Origin: JANNMJ01 sp031397815
GTDB lineage: Bacteria; Bacteroidota; Bacteroidia; Cytophagales; Hymenobacteraceae
Assembly (NCBI GenBank): GCA_031397815.1
Contig: JANNMJ010000168.1
Span: forward strand, 12,281 to 76,280
Length of the DNA stretch: 64,000 bases
Direction of reading: 5' to 3'
Under the pieces are notes generated by a model. That model was not told where the DNA came from. It worked only from the letters and a program-made list of their open reading frames with translations, and did not search any database. The translations under genes and the position numbers were made by a program. Within the stretch, counting starts at the first letter, position 1, and each line of letters starts with the position of its first letter. This document shows positions 59,961 through 64,000 of this stretch, piece after piece.

Positions 59961-61099
59961 TACAGCCGCTGCATCAGCTTCACCACCATCTCGTCTTTCC
60001 AGCCTTTGAACGTGCCGTCGAGAATACGGCGGCGGGCTTCCCCGACGAGCCAGAGGTAGAACGTGAGGTTATGAATCGAGGCAATCTGCGGGCCGAGCAG
60101 CTCCTGTGAGTGGAACAGATGCCGGACGTACGATTTCGAGTAGAACGTGGACGCGTAACCGCCTAATTCCGCGTCGAGGGGCGCAAAATCGGCCTTCCAT
60201 TTGGCGTTCGTGATGTTCATCACGCCCTGCGTCGTGTACAGAATGCCGTGGCGGGCGTTGCGGGTCGGCAACACGCAATCGAACATATCGACGCCGCGCG
60301 CGATGCTTTCCAGAATATTCGCGGGCGTGCCGACGCCCATCAGGTAGCGCGGCTTGGCGGTGGGCAGAATCTCGCAGACCAGCTCCGTCATATCATACAT
60401 CGCCTCGGCGGGTTCCCCGACGCTCAGGCCGCCGATGGCGTTCCCGGCACGACCCAGACTCGCGATGTGCTCGGCGGCGCGGCGGCGCAGCGTCGGGTCG
60501 GTGCTGCCCTGCACGATGGGGAACAGGCTCTGGTAATGCCCGTAAAGCGGCTCCGTTTCATCGAATCGCTTGATGCAGCGGCCAAGCCAACGCTCGGTAA
60601 GCGCGAGTGAGTCGGTGGCGTATTTCTCGGTACACGGCCACGGCGGGCACTCGTCGAACGCCATCACGATGTCGGCGCCGATGACGCGCTGCGTATCCAT
60701 CACGTTCTCCGGCGTGAAGTGGTGCTTCGAGCCGTCGAGGTGCGAGCGGAAGGTGCAGCCGTCTTCCGTAATCTTCCGCGTGTTGGCGAGGGAGAAGACT
60801 TGATACCCGCCCGAATCGGTCAGAATCGGTCGCGTCCAGCCGTTGAAGCCGTGCAGGCCACCGGCCGCCCGCAGAATGTCGAGGCCCGGCCGCAGGTACA
60901 GATGATACGTGTTGCCGAGGATGATTTGCGCCTTCACGTCGGTCACCAGCTCGCGCTGATGCACCGCTTTCACGGTCGCGACGGTCCCGACGGGCATAAA
61001 AATCGGCGTCTGGATGACGCCGTGGCTGGTCGTGATTTCCCCGACCCGCGCACGGGTGGCGGTATCGGTATGCTGGAGGTCGAAGGTTAATTCGGGCAA
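59960..61099 (-). CDS. tgt: Queuine tRNA-ribosyltransferase
   Basis: A 379-residue enzyme that swaps guanine-34 for a queuosine precursor in tRNAs with GUN anticodons. ATG at 61099. Present: LTDSGGYQVFSLA with the general-base Asp, MAFDECPPWPC, GGLSVGEPAE and the nucleophile region MFDCVLPTRNARHG. The usual C-X-C-X2-C zinc ligands near the C-terminus are missing: the aligned stretch reads DAELGGYASTFYSKSYVRHLF. First gene of the tgt-unknown-lptG operon. Confidence 0.94.
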   Translation of the reverse strand: MPELTFDLQHTDTATRARVGEITTSHGVIQTPIFMPVGTVATVKAVHQRELVTDVKAQIILGNTYHLYLRPGLDILRAAGGLHGFNGWTRPILTDSGGYQVFSLANTRKITEDGCTFRSHLDGSKHHFTPENVMDTQRVIGADIVMAFDECPPWPCTEKYATDSLALTERWLGRCIKRFDETEPLYGHYQSLFPIVQGSTDPTLRRRAAEHIASLGRAGNAIGGLSVGEPAEAMYDMTELVCEILPTAKPRYLMGVGTPANILESIARGVDMFDCVLPTRNARHGILYTTQGVMNITNAKWKADFAPLDAELGGYASTFYSKSYVRHLFHSQELLGPQIASIHNLTFYLWLVGEARRRILDGTFKGWKDEMVVKLMQRL

Positions 61100-61186
61100 G
61101 CGGCTGGTGCGGTTAGGGGTGAGGAGCAGGAATGGAAGCGGGCGCCGGTGACCGACGCGCCAATCCGCTAACTACTGACTCTTCCA

Positions 61187-61194
61187 CAAAAGTA
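61187..61194 (-). promoter_or_regulatory. Promoter of the tgt operon
   Basis: Minus-strand TACTTTTG matches TAnnTTTG, 88 bases before the tgt ATG. It lies back to back with the plus-strand box at 61201. Confidence 0.5.
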
Positions 61195-61200
61195 CCGGCC

Positions 61201-61208
61201 TACCTTTG
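61201..61208 (+). promoter_or_regulatory. Promoter of the GT2-sigma unit
   Basis: TACCTTTG, 16 bases before the ATG at 61224. An in-frame TTG at 61206 lies inside the box, which supports the ATG as start. The leader would be very short. Confidence 0.5.
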
Positions 61209-61223
61209 CCCCCCGTTCTGCTG

Positions 61224-62408
61224 ATGCTTTTCATTTCGCCGCTCTCATTCGTTTCGCCGCTTGTGCTGGCTGTGCTGGCCTCGGTCTTCGTGGCGGCGCT
61301 GGTGCCCGTTTTCTACGCGCTTTTCCGCTTCGTGCCGCTTGCCGGGGCCGTCAAGCGGGCGGCGTGGCAAGTGCTGCCGCCCGCCGACCTGCCGCCGCTG
61401 AGCATCATCGTCACGGCTCACAACGACGCAGCGGCCCTTTATCGCCTCGTGCCGGAGCTACTCCAGCAGGCGTACCCGAACGAGCTGGAAATCGTCCTCG
61501 TCGACGACCGTTCCACCGATGACACGAGCGCCTACATCCAGCAGCTCACGCAGTGGTTCTCGCCGCTGGTGCGGCTGGTGAACATCAAAAGCACTCCCGC
61601 GAGCCTGAATCCGAAGAAATACGCCCTCACCCTCGGCCTGAAAGTGGCGCGCTACCCGCACCGCCTCGTCACCGACGCCGATTGCGTGCCGACTTCTGAG
61701 CATTGGGCCGCCCGAATGGCGGCGGGTTTCGCGACCCCCGACGGCGGTCAGGCACCCGCCGAAGTCGTCCTCGGGTTCGGCGGCTACTCCGCTGAGCCGA
61801 CCTTGCTCAACCTGCTCGTTCGGCACGAAACGCTCGTGACGGGCGCCCTTTTCCTGAGCGCCGGGCGCGCCGGACAAGCCTATATGGGCGTCGGACGCAA
61901 TCTGGCGTACACGAAAGACGCGTTCACCGCGACGCGCGGTTTTTCCTCGCACCTGCGCTCTCTCGGCGGCGACGATGATTTATTCGTGCAGGACGCCGTG
62001 CGGGCGCGCTTGCCAGTGGGCGTCGTGCTCCACCCCGATGGGCAGACTACCTCGGCGGCGCCTACCACTTGGAAGCACTATTGGCACCAAAAGCGGCGGC
62101 ATTTGGGCGCGGGCCGGAAATACCGTTTCTCCGACCGCCTTCGCGCCGGTCTTCTGCCGTTGAGCGGACCGCTTTTTTATGGCGTTCTTGTTGCCGGAAT
62201 CACCGTTGCGCCCGTGCTTTGGCCGTGGTGGCTGGGCGCCTGGATTCTCCGGATGGCCGGATTGGGCGCCGGTTTACTTCCCCTCGCCCGGAACCTTCGG
62301 CGACAACATCCGTTTTGGGCTTTGCCCGCGCTCGACCTCTTGTTTAGCGCTATTTACTTAATGCTCGGCCTATCCGTGCTCGTTTCCTCACCGACCCGAT
62401 GGAAGTAA
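61224..62408 (+). CDS. Family 2 glycosyltransferase, membrane-bound
   Basis: About 394 residues from ATG 61224. An N-terminal membrane helix (VSPLVLAVLASVFVAALVPVF), then the GT-A domain: LSIIVTAHNDAAALYRLVP, VDDRSTDDT, the DxD-type VTDADCVP, ARGFSSH-like segment and a QKRRHL (Q/RxxRW-like) motif, then two or three C-terminal helices. It is probably processive or lipid-linked. The end overlaps the sigma-factor start by 10 bases. Confidence 0.88.
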   Translation: MLFISPLSFVSPLVLAVLASVFVAALVPVFYALFRFVPLAGAVKRAAWQVLPPADLPPLSIIVTAHNDAAALYRLVPELLQQAYPNELEIVLVDDRSTDDTSAYIQQLTQWFSPLVRLVNIKSTPASLNPKKYALTLGLKVARYPHRLVTDADCVPTSEHWAARMAAGFATPDGGQAPAEVVLGFGGYSAEPTLLNLLVRHETLVTGALFLSAGRAGQAYMGVGRNLAYTKDAFTATRGFSSHLRSLGGDDDLFVQDAVRARLPVGVVLHPDGQTTSAAPTTWKHYWHQKRRHLGAGRKYRFSDRLRAGLLPLSGPLFYGVLVAGITVAPVLWPWWLGAWILRMAGLGAGLLPLARNLRRQHPFWALPALDLLFSAIYLMLGLSVLVSSPTRWK

Positions 62409-63013
62409 ATCCTGAAAAGCAGTTTTCCGCCAAAGCCAAGCACGATTTCAAGCTCATCCGCGCGGCCGTCGAGCACAAAGACGAGAAGGCGTACGCCGAG
62501 CTGATGCACATCTACAAGAAGCCCGTGTATCACGTGGTGCTCAAGATGGTCCGCAACCCCGATGATGCCGAAGACCTCACCATCGAAGCCTTCGCGAAAG
62601 CGTTCCGGAACCTGCACAAATTCAACCCGGAGTTTGCGTTCAGTACGTGGCTGTTCCGCATCGCCACGAACAACTGCATCGACTTTATTCGGAAGAATAA
62701 GATCAAGACGATGTCCATCGACTCGGGCATCCGGATCGATAACGGCGATGAGATTCAGATCGATTTCAAGGACAACGATCTGAACCCGCAGGAGGTGGCG
62801 ATCAAGAACCAGAAAATCGAGATCATGCAGCTCGTCGTCGGCAAGCTGCCGCCGAAATACCAGCGCCTCGTCTCGCTCCGCTACTTCGATGAGCTGAGCT
62901 ACGAAGAGATTGCCACCGAGCTGAAAGCCCCGCTCGGCACCGTGAAAGCCCAGCTGCACCGCGCCCGCGAGCTGCTGTATGACATGGTGAAGGAGAAGAA
63001 GGAGATGATTTGA
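62399..63013 (+). CDS. ECF-type RNA polymerase sigma factor
   Basis: A 204-residue sigma-70-family factor. Region 2: PVYHVVLKMVRNPDDAEDL and AFSTWLFRIATNNCIDFIRK. Region 4: LPPKYQRLVSLRYFDELSY and GTVKAQLHRARELL. It is translated in overlap with the glycosyltransferase. No anti-sigma factor follows, so control must come from elsewhere. It resembles the widespread Bacteroidota SigW/RpoE-like factor. Confidence 0.93.
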   Translation: MEVNPEKQFSAKAKHDFKLIRAAVEHKDEKAYAELMHIYKKPVYHVVLKMVRNPDDAEDLTIEAFAKAFRNLHKFNPEFAFSTWLFRIATNNCIDFIRKNKIKTMSIDSGIRIDNGDEIQIDFKDNDLNPQEVAIKNQKIEIMQLVVGKLPPKYQRLVSLRYFDELSYEEIATELKAPLGTVKAQLHRARELLYDMVKEKKEMI

Positions 63014-63034
63014 GGATTCTTACCTCGGCGTAGG

Positions 63035-63080
63035 CTCCCACGGATTTGCACTGATTTTTAACACGGATTTTCGCGGATGC
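63035..63080. repeat. CACGGATTT direct repeats
   Basis: CACGGATTTGCACTGATTTT then ACACGGATTTTCGCGGAT: near-direct repeats of about 13 bases in the gap between the sigma factor and rsmG. No coding role seen. Confidence 0.6.
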
Positions 63081-63137
63081 TACGGCAGCGCGAGTCTTTG
63101 TTGGAAATCGGGGGAATCGGTGGGAGCTTTGCGTTTA

Positions 63138-63740
63138 ATGGAGCAATCGGAGAAATACGCCCACCTGGCCGCGCTGCTGCGCGAGTGGAACCAGAAGATC
63201 AACTTGATTTCGCGGCAGGATGTGGCCGACCTCGAAACCCGGCACCTTCGCCATTCCCTCGCCATCGCGGAGGTGGTGCAGTTTGAGGCGGGCGCCCGCG
63301 TCCTCGACGTCGGGACCGGCGGCGGCCTGCCGGGCCTGCCCCTCGCGCTGCGGTTTCCGGAGGTGGAATTTCATTTGGTCGATTCCATCGGAAAGAAAAT
63401 CCGCGTCGTCGAGGCCATCGTGCAGGAGCTGGGCTTGGTGAACGTCACCGCCGAGCAGGCCCGCGCCGAAACCCTCACCGGCCGCTACGAATACGTGGTC
63501 AGCCGCGCCGTAGCCCCCCTCGGCGAGCTGTGGGGCTGGATCAGCGGGCGGTTCGCTGTCTCGCGTAACCCCGAGGTGGCCGCGCAACAAGGGCTCTACG
63601 CCCTCAAAGGCGGCGATTTAGCCGAGGAAATCGCCGCGAGCCGTCTGCGTGGTGTGCAGCTCAAGCCGTTGGCGGACTTGTGGCCGGAGGAGGAGTTCTT
63701 CGCGACGAAAGGGGTGGTGTTCGTGCCGGCTAGGCAGTAG
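63138..63740 (+). CDS. rsmG: 16S rRNA (guanine-527-N7) methyltransferase
   Basis: A 200-residue SAM-dependent enzyme that methylates G527 of 16S rRNA. ATG 63138 (MEQSEKYAHLAALLREWNQKINL); a GTG at 63120 would add six residues. SAM motif VLDVGTGGGLPGLPLAL, then VDSIGKKIRVVE, VTAEQARAE and VVSRAVAPL. Complete. Confidence 0.95.
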   Translation: MEQSEKYAHLAALLREWNQKINLISRQDVADLETRHLRHSLAIAEVVQFEAGARVLDVGTGGGLPGLPLALRFPEVEFHLVDSIGKKIRVVEAIVQELGLVNVTAEQARAETLTGRYEYVVSRAVAPLGELWGWISGRFAVSRNPEVAAQQGLYALKGGDLAEEIAASRLRGVQLKPLADLWPEEEFFATKGVVFVPARQ

Positions 63741-63768
63741 GGTTAGACCGATAAATTCTCCGCTGGCG

Positions 63769-63850
63769 CGCGTTTAGGTCGACCGAAGGGAGACCTAAAC
63801 GCGTGTCGTGCCGGGTGGCGCGTCTGCGACGCGCGTTCGCGTAAGCGAAC
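63769..63850. repeat. Three consecutive hairpins after rsmG
   Basis: CGCGTTTAGGTC/GACCTAAACGCG (63769-63803), GCGCGTC/GACGCGC (63818-63834) and GTTCGC/GCGAAC (63835-63850) follow one another. No T-run marks a clear terminator. Confidence 0.75.
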
Positions 63851-63890
63851 AATTCACGTAGTTGGCGCGACCAATGCGCGACAAGTGGAT

Positions 63891-64000
63891 GCGCTGCGTG
63901 TGCGCTGCGTGTGCCCGGCGTGTGCCCGGCGTGTGCCCGGCGTGTGCCCGGCGTGTGCCCGGCGTGTGCCCGGCGTGTGCCCGGCGTGTGCCCGGCGTGT
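63891..64000. repeat. 11-bp tandem repeat array, continues past the window
   Basis: Ten perfect-register units: GCGCTGCGTGT twice, then GCCCGGCGTGT eight times up to the last base. The period of 11 is not a multiple of three and is close to one DNA helix turn. Confidence 0.95.

Overview
The window is GC-rich chromosomal DNA from a member of the Bacteroidota, most likely a Cytophagales-like lineage; genus and species cannot be fixed from the sequence alone. Three things support this. Five secreted proteins end in type IX secretion (T9SS) sorting domains, four of type A and one of type B. There is a large Oar-like TonB-dependent receptor. Promoters fit the Bacteroidota -7 consensus TAnnTTTG, most often as TACCTTTG. 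Many start codons are GTG or TTG, and almost no Shine-Dalgarno sequences are visible.

Layout. 0-8 kb: a T9SS cargo protein, a 21-bp tandem repeat array, an MsbA-like ABC exporter, an orphan antitoxin-like gene, a cluster of inverted hairpin repeats, a double TonB_C protein and a diadenylate-cyclase-like protein. 8-17.7 kb: tRNA-Ala, the TonB-dependent receptor, an NlpC/P60 lipoprotein, a GlcD-type oxidase, then two paralogous lipoproteins that bracket a Crp-type regulator, a second 21-bp array and a DUF4260 protein. 17.8-33.5 kb is mostly housekeeping: rny, zapA, a SpoU methylase, a Nth-like glycosylase, PAP2, CpeT-like, typA, msrB, an AT-hook protein, metG, pth, rplY, prs and tRNA-Gln. 33.7-46.6 kb: two translationally coupled T9SS cargo genes behind a 20-base homopolymer, purL and a 1524-residue repetitive T9SS protein. 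46.8-64 kb: atpD-atpC, a DUF262/DUF1524 (GmrSD-like) protein, a transsulfuration enzyme, a surface-sugar gene set (aminotransferase, acetyltransferase, initiating sugar transferase) with a type-B T9SS protein inside it, ispE, a DMT transporter, a tgt-unknown-lptG operon, a GT2 glycosyltransferase overlapping an ECF sigma factor, rsmG, and an 11-bp tandem array running off the end.

How the genes relate. Much of the accessory content concerns the cell surface: T9SS cargo, the TonB receptor and TonB-like protein, lipoproteins, LptG-type permease, polysaccharide sugars and glycosyltransferase. The translation genes pth, rplY and prs form the usual block, and tgt is coupled to an outer-membrane biogenesis permease. 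Intergenic DNA is unusually rich in short palindromic and tandem repeats.

The most interesting signals are: a (C)20 tract in the transcribed leader of an ice-binding-like/beta-helix T9SS gene, placed so that tract length would decide the reading frame into its signal peptide (a candidate phase switch); two unrelated 21-bp tandem arrays, one built as a constant 12-nt core plus a variable 9-nt segment; and an AT-richer unknown gene spliced by overlapping stop/start into the tgt-lptG operon.
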